A stretch of 64,000 nucleotides of DNA from Achromobacter agilis. GTDB lineage: Bacteria; Pseudomonadota; Gammaproteobacteria; Burkholderiales; Burkholderiaceae_B. The translations under genes and the position numbers were made by a program. Positions 1-9,281 of this stretch are shown here, one piece after another (position 1 is the stretch's first letter; the number at the start of each line of letters is the position of its first letter). Where the stretch lies: assembly GCF_900496965.1 (NCBI RefSeq), contig NZ_UFQB01000012.1, positions 113,017-177,016 of the forward strand. The letters are read 5' to 3'. The notes under the pieces are model-generated. The model saw only the letters and a list, made by a program, of their open reading frames with translations, searched no databases and was not told the DNA's origin.

Positions 1-1301
1 ATACCTTCCACCTGCGCCAGGGCGTGACCTTCCATAACGGCGCCCCCTTGACCGCCGATGACGTGGTCTGGAGCTGGAACCGCTACATGAATCCCAAGAC
101 CGGCTGGCGCTGCCTCACCGATTTCGACGGCCGCATCGGGCTGAAGGTCGAAAGCGCCACCGCCGCCGATCCGGCCACCGTCGTCTTCAAGCTGAACAAG
201 GCGGCGCCGCTGTTCCTGGATTCGCTGGCCCGCAACGACTGCGGCATGACCGCCATCACGCACCGGGACTCGGTCAAGGCCGACGGCACCTGGGACAAGC
301 CGATCGGCACCGGCCCCTTCCGCTTCGCCGAATGGCGCCGGCGCGAATACATCAGCCTGACGCGCTTCGAGAACTATGCGAACCGGCCCGGCCAGCGCGA
401 CGGCTATGTGGGCTCCAAGCGCCCGCTGGTCGACGAAGTGCGCTTCCTCGTCATTTCTGACCCGGCCACGGCCAAGACCGCCCTGGCGAGCGGCGCCATC
501 GACCTGATGTCGAAAGTGCCTTATTCCGAGGTCGCGGAACTGGCCCAGAACCAGGCCATCGGCACCACCGTCGTGCCGCAGCTCGCTCCGTCCACCCTGA
601 CGATCCAGACCCGCGACAAGCTGCTCTCCAACCCCTATCTGCGCCAGGCCATCGCCGCGGCGCTGAACTACAAGGAGCTGGTGGCCGGCGTTACCTACGG
701 CCTGGCCGAACCCAACAACTCGCTGGTTCCCGTGGTGTCGCCCTACTACGGCGACGCCGAAAAGCAGGGCTACGCCTACGACCCGGCCAAGGCCAAGGCC
801 CTGCTCGCGAAGGCCGGATACAAAGGCGAGAGGATCGTCATCTCGACCAATAAGCGCAACTTGCCGAACTACGACGCGGCGGTCATCACCCAGGCGATGC
901 TGCAGCAGGCCGGCATCAATGCCGACATCGAAGTGCTGGAATGGGGCGCCCAGCAGGACAAGTGGCAAAAGGGCAACTACCAGATGATGTCCTTCTCGTA
1001 CTCCAGCCGCATGGATCCCGCCCTCAGCTACGAAGCCGTCACCGGCGACAAGGCCACCCAGCCGCGCAAGCTGTGGGACGACCCCGGCGCCCGCGCGCTG
1101 CTTGACAAGGCGACCAACACCACCGCTCCCGCCGAACGCCAGGCCTTGCTGGACCAGTTGCACCGGCTGATGCTCGAACAGGTCCCCATCATCCCGCTGT
1201 TCAACACTCTGAGCACCGGCGCATACCGCAAGAACGTCAAAGGCTTCGAATCGTCGATTTTCGGCACGCCGCAGCTCTGGGAAGTGTCGAAGACCGACTA
1301 G
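1..1301 (+). CDS. ABC transporter substrate-binding protein, family 5 (5'-truncated by window)
   Basis: Periplasmic solute receptor of a peptide/nickel-type ABC importer (SBP_bac_5 family). The reading frame is open from base 3, so the N-terminus with its signal peptide lies outside the window; the GTG at 24 is internal. Family landmarks are the HNGAPLTADDVVWSW block near the visible start, the GTGPFRF segment and the C-terminal QVPIIPLFN stretch. It is clearly a paralogue of the receptor at 3528-5078: block after block aligns (FHNGAPLT, LFLDSLAR, VDEVRFL, PRKLWD/PRKVWD). No permease or ATPase gene lies next to it in the window, so these may be to the left, or an orphan receptor may use a shared importer. 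The substrate is unknown; small peptides or amide compounds would fit the hydrolases beside it (inference). Confidence 0.9.
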   Translation, partial: TFHLRQGVTFHNGAPLTADDVVWSWNRYMNPKTGWRCLTDFDGRIGLKVESATAADPATVVFKLNKAAPLFLDSLARNDCGMTAITHRDSVKADGTWDKPIGTGPFRFAEWRRREYISLTRFENYANRPGQRDGYVGSKRPLVDEVRFLVISDPATAKTALASGAIDLMSKVPYSEVAELAQNQAIGTTVVPQLAPSTLTIQTRDKLLSNPYLRQAIAAALNYKELVAGVTYGLAEPNNSLVPVVSPYYGDAEKQGYAYDPAKAKALLAKAGYKGERIVISTNKRNLPNYDAAVITQAMLQQAGINADIEVLEWGAQQDKWQKGNYQMMSFSYSSRMDPALSYEAVTGDKATQPRKLWDDPGARALLDKATNTTAPAERQALLDQLHRLMLEQVPIIPLFNTLSTGAYRKNVKGFESSIFGTPQLWEVSKTD

Positions 1302-1311
1302 GAACGCAGCC

Positions 1312-2352
1312 ATGAATCACACGCTTTATCTGCTGGGCGACATCAACCTCAAGGGCGTCGACGACGCCACCGGCCTGTTCGATCGGATCCGCCAGCCCCT
1401 GCTGGCGGCGGACCTGGTCTTCGCGAACCTGGAATGCTGCCTGTACGACCTGCCCGAGCATGCGCAGGAGCGCCGGGGCTTCTACACTTCACCCCGCCAT
1501 GCCCAGGCCTTGCGCGACGCGGGCCTCCAGGCGGTAGGCAACGCCAACAACGTCAACATTGGCCACGAAGCCGTGCTGTCGTCGCTGGCCGCCCTCCGGG
1601 CCGCGTCCCTGCCCAGCGTCGGCGCGGGCGCGGATTCCACCGCCGCGCGCGCGCCATTGATCGAAGTGCGCGATGGCGTGCGCTACGGCTTCCTGCAGCG
1701 CACCGCGGTGTACTGGCCGGACAACCACGAAGCCGGCGCCCACCAGGCCGGCGTCGCCATCATCAAGGCCCATACCGCCTACCGCCCGCGCCTGGAGACA
1801 CAGGCGGCGCGCACGCGCCCGGGCGTTCCTCCCGAAGTCCTGACCTGGGCCTGCCCCGAATCGCTGGCGCAGTTCCGCGCCGACGTGGCGGCGCTGCGCG
1901 CCCAGGCGGACGTGGTGGTCGCCTCGCTGCACTGGGGCTATCGCCGCGAAGTCCTGCAATACCAGCGCGAATACGCGCACGCGGCCATCGAGGCCGGCGC
2001 CGACCTCGTGCTGGGACACGGCCCCCACATGATCCTGCCCGTCGAACTGCACCAAGGCAGGCCGATTCTCTACGGCAGCGGCAATTTCTCGTTCCAGGTG
2101 GCGCACCAGGCCGATGCGCACACCGAATGGACTGGCATGATCGCCCGCGTGGAGGTCCGCGACGCGCGCCCGGCTGCCCTGCAATTCAGTTTCGTCCAGC
2201 GCAATCCGGCCAACCAGACCGTGCTCGCGCCCGCATCCGCCGTGGCGCCGGAACGCGATCTCCTCGTCCAGTCCTCCGCCGCGCTGGGCGCAAGGCTGTC
2301 CGCCGATGGCGACGGCCTGCGCCTCGAACTCGATGGCCGCGCCCAATCCTGA
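1312..2352 (+). CDS. CapA family metallophosphatase-like protein
   Basis: The 346-aa product resembles the CapA/PGA_cap family, a metallophosphatase fold named after the poly-gamma-glutamate capsule protein CapA. Visible landmarks are an N-terminal GDIN motif (residues 9-12), NLE around residue 40, a central NANNVN block, HWG and GHGPHMI, then YGSGNFSF, in the family order. There is no signal peptide, so the protein is probably cytoplasmic. It starts 10 bases after the upstream receptor gene and is followed by a C45-type hydrolase and a second receptor, suggesting one operon for uptake and breakdown of an amide or peptide-like compound. The family name is secure; a capsule role is not suggested here, since no other capsule gene is present. 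Confidence 0.82.
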   Translation: MNHTLYLLGDINLKGVDDATGLFDRIRQPLLAADLVFANLECCLYDLPEHAQERRGFYTSPRHAQALRDAGLQAVGNANNVNIGHEAVLSSLAALRAASLPSVGAGADSTAARAPLIEVRDGVRYGFLQRTAVYWPDNHEAGAHQAGVAIIKAHTAYRPRLETQAARTRPGVPPEVLTWACPESLAQFRADVAALRAQADVVVASLHWGYRREVLQYQREYAHAAIEAGADLVLGHGPHMILPVELHQGRPILYGSGNFSFQVAHQADAHTEWTGMIARVEVRDARPAALQFSFVQRNPANQTVLAPASAVAPERDLLVQSSAALGARLSADGDGLRLELDGRAQS

Positions 2353-2377
2353 ACCCCGCCCCCTATCGCATCCCCCT

Positions 2378-3502
2378 ATGAAATACGCCCCTTTTCCCCT
2401 CGTCTCCATCTCCGGCAGCCCCTATGAACGCGGCCTGCAATACGGCAAGGCCGTGCCCGCGCGAATCGCCCACAGCGCTCGCCATTACCGCGGCGAACTC
2501 GACAAGCTCGGCATGAGCCCGGCGGCCCAGGCCGCGCTGATCAAGGAATTCGCCGACCAGATCCAGGGATTCGATCCCGCGCACACGGAAGAGATGCGCG
2601 GCATCGCGGAGGGCGCCGGCTGCGACTTCGACGACGTCGCCCTGATCAACGCCCGCACGGAAGTCATCGCCAAGGCGCGCCTGCTGGCCAGGATGGGCAA
2701 TGTGGATCCCGCCGAGGGCGAATGCACCGCCGCGCTCGTCATGCCCGCGCGCAGCGCGACGGGCCAGCTGATCCACGCCCACAACTGGGACTGGGATCCG
2801 GACGCCTGCGACAGCACCATCGTGCTGCGCGTCACCCTCGAAACCGGCCTGGTCTTCCTGACCCTGGTCGAGGCCGGCGGCCTAGCGCGGCACGGCTTCA
2901 ACTCAGCCGGCATCGGCCTTACCGGCAACTACCTCAGCAGCGACCGCGACTATACGCAGTCGGGCGTGCCCTTGAGCAGCGTGCGGCGCGCGGTGCTCTG
3001 CCAGGAGCACGTGGCCATCGCCATGCAGCTGATCGCCGCCACGCCGAAAGCATGTTCCAGCAACATGATCGTCAGCCAGGCCGGCTGGGTGATCGACTTC
3101 GAATGCGCGCCGGACGAGAGCTTCACGCTGCTGCCCCAGGACGGCATCCTGACCCACTCCAACCATTTCATGAGCGAAGTGGCATTGGGCAAGCTGCGCG
3201 AGGCGGGGCTGAAGAACGCCGTGGACACCTACTACCGGGCCTGGCGCGTGCGCGAACTGCTGGAGGCTTGCGGCCCGCGGATCGCCGTGGCCGACGTGCG
3301 GCGCGCCCTAGGCGACGACTGGGCGACCCCCTATTCCGTCTGCCGGCCGCCCCGCGGCACGTTGACCGGCGGCCGCACCGCCACCGTCGCCACCCTGGTG
3401 CTGGACACCGCCGGCGGCACCATGGATATCGCCGTCATGCCGTCGTTCGGCCAGTCGTTCACGCGCTACGGCCTGGCGGGCGACGCCCATTCCATCGACT
3501 GA
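2378..3502 (+). CDS. C45 family autoproteolytic acyltransferase/hydrolase
   Basis: Ntn-hydrolase related to the acyl-CoA:6-aminopenicillanate acyltransferase family (peptidase C45), enzymes that cut or transfer amide-linked acyl groups after self-cleavage. From the chosen ATG the protein is 374 aa. Cys116 in GECTAA is the likely nucleophile exposed by autoproteolysis, followed by HAHNWDWD, the family's conserved block, and later NHFMS and TLTGGRTATVATLV. The ATG at 2378 is preferred over an in-frame ATG at 2306 because the latter overlaps the capA-like gene and adds a composition-biased tail. The gene lies between two peptide-type receptors, so hydrolysis of an imported amide is the simplest role (inference). 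Confidence 0.82.
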   Translation: MKYAPFPLVSISGSPYERGLQYGKAVPARIAHSARHYRGELDKLGMSPAAQAALIKEFADQIQGFDPAHTEEMRGIAEGAGCDFDDVALINARTEVIAKARLLARMGNVDPAEGECTAALVMPARSATGQLIHAHNWDWDPDACDSTIVLRVTLETGLVFLTLVEAGGLARHGFNSAGIGLTGNYLSSDRDYTQSGVPLSSVRRAVLCQEHVAIAMQLIAATPKACSSNMIVSQAGWVIDFECAPDESFTLLPQDGILTHSNHFMSEVALGKLREAGLKNAVDTYYRAWRVRELLEACGPRIAVADVRRALGDDWATPYSVCRPPRGTLTGGRTATVATLVLDTAGGTMDIAVMPSFGQSFTRYGLAGDAHSID

Positions 3503-3527
3503 TCCCACGTCCACTGGAACCGCTCCC

Positions 3528-5078
3528 GTGAAAAAGAACCTCATCGCCCTGGCGCTGGCCGCCGCATGCGCCGCAGGACCGGCCGCCGCCTCGGCCCGGC
3601 CCCTGACCGTCGTCCTGAACGCCGACATCCGCAGTACCAATCCCGGCGTGAACCGCGACGGCAACACCGATGGCGTCATGCTCAACATCGTGGAAGGCCT
3701 GGTCGGCTACGGCGCCGACGGGCTGGTCAAGCCCCTGCTGGCCGAGCGCATCGCGCTATCGGACGACGGGTTGACCTATACCTTCACCCTGCGTTCCGGC
3801 GTGCATTTCCACAACGGCGCGCCGCTCACGTCCGCCGAAGTGCTGTGGAGCTGGGAGCGCTACATGATGCCCGCCACGGATTGGCGCTGCCGCAGCGAGT
3901 TCGACGGGCGCAACGGCTTGAAGGTGACCGACGTCAGCGCGCCCGATCCGCGCACCTTCGTGATGCGCATCAACAAGCCCCAGGCCCTGTTCCTGGACTC
4001 GCTGGCGCGCACCGACTGCGCCATGGCCGGCGTCATCCACCCCGATTCGCTGAATCCGGACGGCAGCTGGAAATCCCCCGTGGGCACCGGCCCGTACAAA
4101 CTGGCCGGCTGGACGCGCGGCCAGCAGATCAGCCTCAGCCGCTACACCGATTACGTCTCGCCGCCCGGCGATGCCCCCGACGGCGCCACCGGCAAGAAGG
4201 AAGCCCTCGTCGACGAAGTGCGCTTCCTGATCGTTCCCGACGCGTCCACCATCAAGGCAGGCCTGGCCTCGGGCGCGCTGGATATCGCCAAGGTCCAGAA
4301 CATCGACGTGCCCGAGGTGACCAGGAACGGGCGGCTGTCCATCGCCGAAGACCTGACGGGCGGGCGCAACGCCATCCTGTTCCAGACCCGCGATCCGCTG
4401 ATGTCCAACCCGAAGTTGCGCCAGGCCCTGGCGGCGGCCATCGACGTCGCACAGGTCGTCGCCCTGGTCACGGACGGCAAAGGCATACCCAACGGCTCCA
4501 CGGTGAAGACCGGTTCGTACTACTACAGCGACACGCAGAAAAAACGCGCGGCCTTCGACCCCGCCCGGGCCCGCGCCCTGCTCAAGGAGGCCGGCTACAA
4601 GGGCGAGCGGATCCGCATCACCACCAACAACCGCGAGAACATTCCCAGCCTGAACGTGGCGATCGTAGTGCAGCAGATGCTGCGCGAAGTCGGCGTGGAA
4701 TCCGACATCGATATCGTCGAATGGGGCACTCACATGGACCGTTTCCTGAAGGGGAACTACCAGGTCATGGTCCATTCGTACTCTTCGCGCATCGATCCCG
4801 CCTTGAGCTTCGAGCATTTCACCGGCCCCAAGGCTACGCAGCCGCGCAAGGTCTGGGACAGCCCCAAGGCGCAATCCCTGCTCGAGCAGGCGGCCGTGGT
4901 GTCCGACACGCGGGAGCGCCAGCGGCTGTTCGACGCGCTGCACCTGCAGATGCTGGACGAGGTGCCTCTCATCATGCTGTTCAACCCGATGGAGCCCTGG
5001 GCGGTATCGCGCAAGGTCCGGGGGTTCCAGCCCTGGGAAGGCATGCCGCGCCTCTGGGGAGTGTCTTTCCAGCCCTAG
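3528..5078 (+). CDS. ABC transporter substrate-binding protein, family 5
   Basis: Full-length 516-aa periplasmic receptor of an oligopeptide/nickel-type ABC importer. It starts with GTG and has a classical signal peptide (MKKN followed by an Ala/Leu core and ASA cleavage region near residue 23). Family 5 features include NIVEGLVGYG, HFHNGAPLT, VGTGPYKL and the C-terminal DEVPLIMLFN. It is a close paralogue of the truncated receptor at the window start; together they bracket the CapA-like and C45 genes, so the cluster looks like a tandem duplication around two enzymes, or two receptors with different ligand ranges. No permease genes are adjacent. Confidence 0.92.
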   Translation: MKKNLIALALAAACAAGPAAASARPLTVVLNADIRSTNPGVNRDGNTDGVMLNIVEGLVGYGADGLVKPLLAERIALSDDGLTYTFTLRSGVHFHNGAPLTSAEVLWSWERYMMPATDWRCRSEFDGRNGLKVTDVSAPDPRTFVMRINKPQALFLDSLARTDCAMAGVIHPDSLNPDGSWKSPVGTGPYKLAGWTRGQQISLSRYTDYVSPPGDAPDGATGKKEALVDEVRFLIVPDASTIKAGLASGALDIAKVQNIDVPEVTRNGRLSIAEDLTGGRNAILFQTRDPLMSNPKLRQALAAAIDVAQVVALVTDGKGIPNGSTVKTGSYYYSDTQKKRAAFDPARARALLKEAGYKGERIRITTNNRENIPSLNVAIVVQQMLREVGVESDIDIVEWGTHMDRFLKGNYQVMVHSYSSRIDPALSFEHFTGPKATQPRKVWDSPKAQSLLEQAAVVSDTRERQRLFDALHLQMLDEVPLIMLFNPMEPWAVSRKVRGFQPWEGMPRLWGVSFQP

Positions 5079-5216
5079 AATTGTGTCAAAACCTGGCGTG
5101 ACCGCGCAGCCCGGGCGCACGCGATACGCCTGGAAACATCCGGACAAACCCCCGCGGAAAGGCGCGCCTACGATGTGTGGCTCGATGCGCGCCGCCGATG
5201 CGCGCCAGGAGCCCGG

Positions 5217-5810
5217 ATGCGCGCATTGCACTCGCTCAAAACCCGTGTCGCGGCCCGCCTCGCCAGCGTCGGCGCGTTGGTCGCCGCCGCCAGCGTGGCG
5301 CTCTACGGCGCCTACGGCAAGATCAATCGCAGCACCGAGCCGGTATTCAGCCCCGGCGCCGCCATCCAGACCGGCCAATGGCACGTGGTGCCGCGCCGCG
5401 CCTGGACCTCGGCGGCCCGGACCTACGGCGTGCCGTTGAAGCCCGGAACCACCGCCCTGGTGCTCGAGGCGGACCTCACCAACCGCACCGCCGAATCCAG
5501 CAGCGACTATCTCGGCGTATTCCACTGGAGGGCCCCGGCGGGCACAACCATCGGCAAGCCCATCGTGGTCGGCCTGCGCGATACGCAGCAGATGCCCTAC
5601 CTGCAGCCCGGGCTGCCCGAGCGCGTCGCCTTCATCTGGATGCTGCCGCCCGCCGCCGCGGCGCCTTCGCAGGCCGCCTTCGGGGTAGAAAGCAAAACCT
5701 ATAAGCCCATCGACAACCTGTACGGCGCGCCCGGCTGGTTCAACCCCGCCATCCTGGGGCGGGTCGAGCTGCCCGTGGCCCGCGACGGCGCCCAGGAGCC
5801 GGCCTCGTGA
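5217..5810 (+). CDS. Single-span envelope protein of unknown function (1 of 3)
   Basis: A 197-aa protein not recognised as any named family. The ATG at 5217 is chosen because an AGGAG sits five bases upstream; a longer reading from 5175 has no such site. Residues about 10-30 form one hydrophobic segment preceded by Arg/Lys, so it should be an inner-membrane-anchored or secreted protein with its bulk in the periplasm. Its stop overlaps the GTG start of the next gene, and that gene overlaps a third of similar size and layout, so the three are translationally coupled and probably form a complex. The convergent polytopic membrane protein at 6984-8258 may be a partner (inference). Confidence 0.7.
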   Translation: MRALHSLKTRVAARLASVGALVAAASVALYGAYGKINRSTEPVFSPGAAIQTGQWHVVPRRAWTSAARTYGVPLKPGTTALVLEADLTNRTAESSSDYLGVFHWRAPAGTTIGKPIVVGLRDTQQMPYLQPGLPERVAFIWMLPPAAAAPSQAAFGVESKTYKPIDNLYGAPGWFNPAILGRVELPVARDGAQEPAS

Positions 5811-6388
5811 GCGCGCGCCTGGGCTCCTTGCTGCTGATCCTTGTCGCGGCGCTGGCGCTGTACGCCATGCAGCGCAGCACGCCGCGCTACATGGAGCTGA
5901 CCGGTCCCGTCGTCGAACGCGGCGCCATGGGCAGGGCCGTGGACACCCGCCTGTTCGAAGCCACGGTGCAGCGTGTGCAGTTCGCGCAGCGGCTGGACTA
6001 CCAGCGCCTGGGCAAAGTCCAGACCCGCGAGACGGGCGGCGTCTGGGCCATCGTGTGGCTGCGCCTGGCCGCCGCCGACACCTCGGCCACCGTCGCCGAA
6101 GCCGCCTGGCTCGGCCCCGACGGCCTGGTCTACCGCCACACCGACCGCCTCTCGCTCGCGCGCGGCGTGCCGCCCTATTTCCTGGATCCAGGACTGCCGC
6201 GCACCGTGCGGCTGGTGTTCGAGATCCGCCCGGACCAGGCGCGCGGCGCCACGCTCCTGCTCTCCTCGCGCTACGCCCCGCGCCTGGATTCGCAAGCCCG
6301 CATCGCGCTGGACGACGTGCCGGTCGATGCCGATGGCCGGCCGCAAGCCGTGGCCCGCTACGACCTGGACCAGGAGACCGCCCCTTGA
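5807..6388 (+). CDS. Single-span envelope protein of unknown function (2 of 3)
   Basis: A 193-aa protein starting at a GTG that shares GTGA with the previous stop. Residues about 5-20 are a leucine/alanine-rich membrane segment (MSARLGSLLLILVAALALYA), followed by a hydrophilic domain containing WLGPDGLVYR and RTVRLVFEI. No family is recognised. The three coupled genes share the same length class, the same single N-terminal span and a predicted beta-rich periplasmic part, which suggests an assembly of related subunits. No cysteine or metal motif hints at an enzyme. Confidence 0.7.
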   Translation: MSARLGSLLLILVAALALYAMQRSTPRYMELTGPVVERGAMGRAVDTRLFEATVQRVQFAQRLDYQRLGKVQTRETGGVWAIVWLRLAAADTSATVAEAAWLGPDGLVYRHTDRLSLARGVPPYFLDPGLPRTVRLVFEIRPDQARGATLLLSSRYAPRLDSQARIALDDVPVDADGRPQAVARYDLDQETAP

Positions 6389-6963
6389 ACGAGGTCCAAC
6401 ACGACGAGCGCCGCTGGCGCCGCCGCAGTCTCTGGCTGCTGCCGCCGCTGATCCTGCTGATCCTGTACTGGAACGGCCACGAAAACGCGGCCCGCTGGCT
6501 GGAGGGGCGCGAGCTGCGTCCGCAAGACGTGGCCGCCGGCGCGCAGGCGCCGCTGGGCGGCGTCCAGTGGCGCCTGCATGAATTCAGCACCCTGAAACCG
6601 CCGGCGAATAGGGGTTGGCTGCCCGGCTCGCGCGCCGCCCTGGCCGTCTTCAAGGTCCATGTGGAATCCTCCGATCTGCCCACGCGCTGGCGCGGCTGCC
6701 GGATCGCCCTGCACGACGCGCGCGGGCGCACCTGGCTGCCCGCCATCGATCCGGTGCTGCGCGTGCCGCCGACGGCGGCGCGCGGCTGCGTGGCCGCGGC
6801 CCACCGCGGCGCCTTGCCCGGTTCGAGCCTCGACATCATCGAGGCCTTCATGGTGCCGCCCGACGCGGTCCCGCCCTGGTCGCTGTCCATCTCCATGGAC
6901 AGCAGCCGGCCGGACTACCTGCGTTTCACGCCCCCGGCAACGACGCCGCCGGCAGCGGACTGA
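6385..6963 (+). CDS. Single-span envelope protein of unknown function (3 of 3)
   Basis: A 192-aa product read from a TTG that overlaps the previous stop (TTGA). The start is inferred from this coupling and from the protein layout: a charged N-terminus (HDERRWRRR) followed by a hydrophobic stretch LWLLPPLILLILYW and then a soluble region with LHDARGRTWLPAIDPVLRVPP. No family recognised. It ends 20 bases before the stop of the convergent membrane protein gene. The charge pattern puts the N-terminus in the cytoplasm and the rest in the periplasm. Confidence 0.65.
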   Translation: MNEVQHDERRWRRRSLWLLPPLILLILYWNGHENAARWLEGRELRPQDVAAGAQAPLGGVQWRLHEFSTLKPPANRGWLPGSRAALAVFKVHVESSDLPTRWRGCRIALHDARGRTWLPAIDPVLRVPPTAARGCVAAAHRGALPGSSLDIIEAFMVPPDAVPPWSLSISMDSSRPDYLRFTPPATTPPAAD

Positions 6964-6983
6964 CAGGCCCGCGCCAAATCGGA

Positions 6984-8258
6984 TCAGGCCGCCGGCACGG
7001 CCGCCGCGCGGCGCGATTGCCAGGGCGCGAACGCGGTTTCCAGCACGGCGGCCAGGAAGCAGATGCGCAGGGGCTCGATCAGCACGCCCGTGGACGAATC
7101 CCGGAATGGGCTGCCGAACAGCAGCGACACCCCCTGCCCCAGCACCTGCCACGTATCCAGGTCGTGCGGCCCGATCAGGCGGGCCGCGCCGTACCACAGC
7201 CATGCCGCGCCCCAATCGATCAGGCGATACCCCACGATCAGCGTCACCAGCAGCAGCGTGCCGCTATGGAAGGCCAGGCGCACGCCATTGGCCAGCGGCA
7301 GATAGCGCTTGCGATAGCCCGCCACGAAATGCTCGATGAAATCGCGCAGGAAGCGCGGCACTGAACGATAGCGCTCGCCCAGGCGCTGCAGCCGGTCGTA
7401 GCGCCGCAGTTCCGCGTCCTCGCGCACATCGTAGCCATAGACCAGCGCCGCCATCACCAGCCAGACGACGGGCAGCAAGGCATAGAAAAACAGGCGGGTC
7501 AGCGCCGCGCCCCAGGTCGGGCCCTGCGCCTCCACCGGCACCATGCCGGCCGACCATGCGTTCGAAATGGGCGTCAGCGCGTTCAGCAGGGACTGCAGCA
7601 GCGTCTCCAGCCCGCGTTTGTCGGCCAGCCATTGCCAGGCCTGGTCCTTCCAGCGGCTGATCACGTAAAGGCCGATAAGAATCCAGTTGGTTTCGCACAG
7701 CACCACCAGCCACTGCCAGCCGCCGCGCTTGGTGCGGTCGCGCGCCGCCACTGCCGCCTTGCGCACCAGCCAGGAAATCGCCACCGACACCAGCAGCCAG
7801 CGCGAATCCAGCGCATCCAGCACCTGGCCGTGCTCGCCCAGGGGATCCAGCCCGTAGGCCAGCCGCGAATACTGCCGCACCGTATCGCCCAGGAATCCCC
7901 ACGCCGCGTAATAGGCAAAGAACGGCAGCAGAGCCACCGTCAGCGCCTGTCCCAGGCGCCCCTTCTCTGCGCCCCCCGCCGCGCCGCCCGAACGCGCCGC
8001 TTCCTGCGCCCCGCGCAAGGCCGGCAGCCCGGGCAGCAGCACGAGGAACATGGCCACCGTCGTCACCAGCTGGGTCAGCGCAACCAGCGTCAGCACCGCC
8101 AGGCCGGACAGATGGTTGGCGAATCCGGTATGCACCGCCACCCACAGCAAGACATCGTGGGCCAGCGCTCCGGCCAGCACCATCGCCATCAATTGCGGCC
8201 AGAACCGCAGCCACAGCCTGCCGGTGAGCGCCCACGGCGCGAGAACGGGTTCGAGCAT
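6984..8258 (-). CDS. Polytopic inner-membrane protein of unknown function
   Basis: A 424-aa protein with several strongly hydrophobic segments (LMAMVLAGALAHDVLLWVAV near residue 30, LTLVALTQLVTTVAMFLVLL near 60-80, LLVTLIVGYRLIDWGAAWLW near 350) separated by short charged loops, so it is an integral membrane protein. No transporter or enzyme motif is recognised. It converges on the three small envelope genes at 5217-6963, which may be a functional neighbourhood or simple adjacency. The C-terminus ends in RRAAAVPAA. Confidence 0.75.
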   Translation of the reverse strand: MLEPVLAPWALTGRLWLRFWPQLMAMVLAGALAHDVLLWVAVHTGFANHLSGLAVLTLVALTQLVTTVAMFLVLLPGLPALRGAQEAARSGGAAGGAEKGRLGQALTVALLPFFAYYAAWGFLGDTVRQYSRLAYGLDPLGEHGQVLDALDSRWLLVSVAISWLVRKAAVAARDRTKRGGWQWLVVLCETNWILIGLYVISRWKDQAWQWLADKRGLETLLQSLLNALTPISNAWSAGMVPVEAQGPTWGAALTRLFFYALLPVVWLVMAALVYGYDVREDAELRRYDRLQRLGERYRSVPRFLRDFIEHFVAGYRKRYLPLANGVRLAFHSGTLLLVTLIVGYRLIDWGAAWLWYGAARLIGPHDLDTWQVLGQGVSLLFGSPFRDSSTGVLIEPLRICFLAAVLETAFAPWQSRRAAAVPAA

Positions 8259-8398
8259 TTCGCCACCCTATCGTTGCGCGGATAGAAGCGGTCGATCTTA
8301 ATGCCGCGCCGCGGAGCGGATTGTTACCGCTTGCCACGATTGCGCACAGGGTGTCAGCGGCGCCGGAACCGGCGCGGCGACCTTGAACCGCACCTGCA

Positions 8399-9163
8399 TC
8401 ACGCGTGCTTGCTGATCGCCCTGGCCGCCCGGATCACCAGCGGACCCAGCTCGTTGCGCGCGCGCTCCAGCGACCAGCGGGGCTTCGGCACCGAGATGTT
8501 CAGCGCGCCCATGGGCAACCCCTTGTCGTCGTAGATCACCGCGGCCACATTCAGGTCCCCCGCGAAGAACTCCTCGTCCGCATAGGCGTACTGGTCCCGC
8601 CGGGCTTCGTCGATGAATGCGCGCAGCGTGGCGATGTCGGTGGTGCTGCGCGGCGTGTGCTTGATGCGCGCAACGCTGCGCAGCTTGCGGTCCAGTTCCG
8701 CGGGCGGCAACAGCGCCCATAACGCGCGGCCGGACGCCGACGCCACGCATGGAATCCGCGTGCCTGCCGGCATGTATTCCGGAATGTGCCGGGACGGCGC
8801 CACGCGCATCACGAAAACCATGTTGTCCTGGTCGTCGGGCACGCCCAGGTTGACGATCTCGCCGCACTCCTGGTTGACCTGGTGCAGAACGGCGTGGGCA
8901 TGCTGAAAGGTGGGTTGCCGATAAAGATAGCTGTACCCCAGCCCAACCGCCTTGACGGTCACGCTATAGCGCTTGGTGCGCGGATCCTTGAACAGATAGC
9001 CGCTTTGCTCCAGCGTGTAGGCCACGCGCTGCGCCGAGCCCATGGTGATGCCGTTTTCGCGCGCGATCTCCTGCAGCGTCAGCGATGCATGGGTGCGAAA
9101 TGACGCCAGCACGGCCAGGCCTTTTTCCAGCGACTGGATCATTAATGCGGAAGGTTCGGACAT
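8399..9163 (-). CDS. IclR family transcriptional regulator
   Basis: A 254-aa regulator with an N-terminal winged helix (SLEKGLAVLASF, then SLTLQEIARENGITMGSAQRVAYTLEQ-type recognition region, residues about 10-50) and the IclR effector-binding domain after residue 80, including CVASASGRALWALLPP. IclR proteins act on adjacent catabolic operons in response to a small acid. It lies divergent from the FAD oxidase, Bug receptor and gamma-glutamyltransferase genes, with a 182-base spacer holding a palindrome at 9282-9298 that could be its operator. The inducer is unknown. Confidence 0.93.
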   Translation of the reverse strand: MSEPSALMIQSLEKGLAVLASFRTHASLTLQEIARENGITMGSAQRVAYTLEQSGYLFKDPRTKRYSVTVKAVGLGYSYLYRQPTFQHAHAVLHQVNQECGEIVNLGVPDDQDNMVFVMRVAPSRHIPEYMPAGTRIPCVASASGRALWALLPPAELDRKLRSVARIKHTPRSTTDIATLRAFIDEARRDQYAYADEEFFAGDLNVAAVIYDDKGLPMGALNISVPKPRWSLERARNELGPLVIRAARAISKHA

Positions 9164-9281
9164 CTGGACTCCATGCCGGGAAAAGCGAACGCTGTGACGG
9201 CGGGCCCCAGGGAAACCCTAAATTGTCCCGCCAGCAGGCGCGCAGTATAAAAACGCCAGAGATATCTCTATCCGTATTTTG

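Noticed and set aside
1312..2352. CapA-like gene as evidence for a poly-gamma-glutamate capsule locus
   Set aside because: No CapB, CapC or CapE-type genes are present; the neighbours are receptors and a hydrolase.
3756..6896. Very long leftward open frame of over 1000 codons opposite the receptor and envelope genes
   Set aside because: It is a GC-bias shadow: Arg/Ala/Gly-rich, no family features, and it lies opposite well-supported genes.
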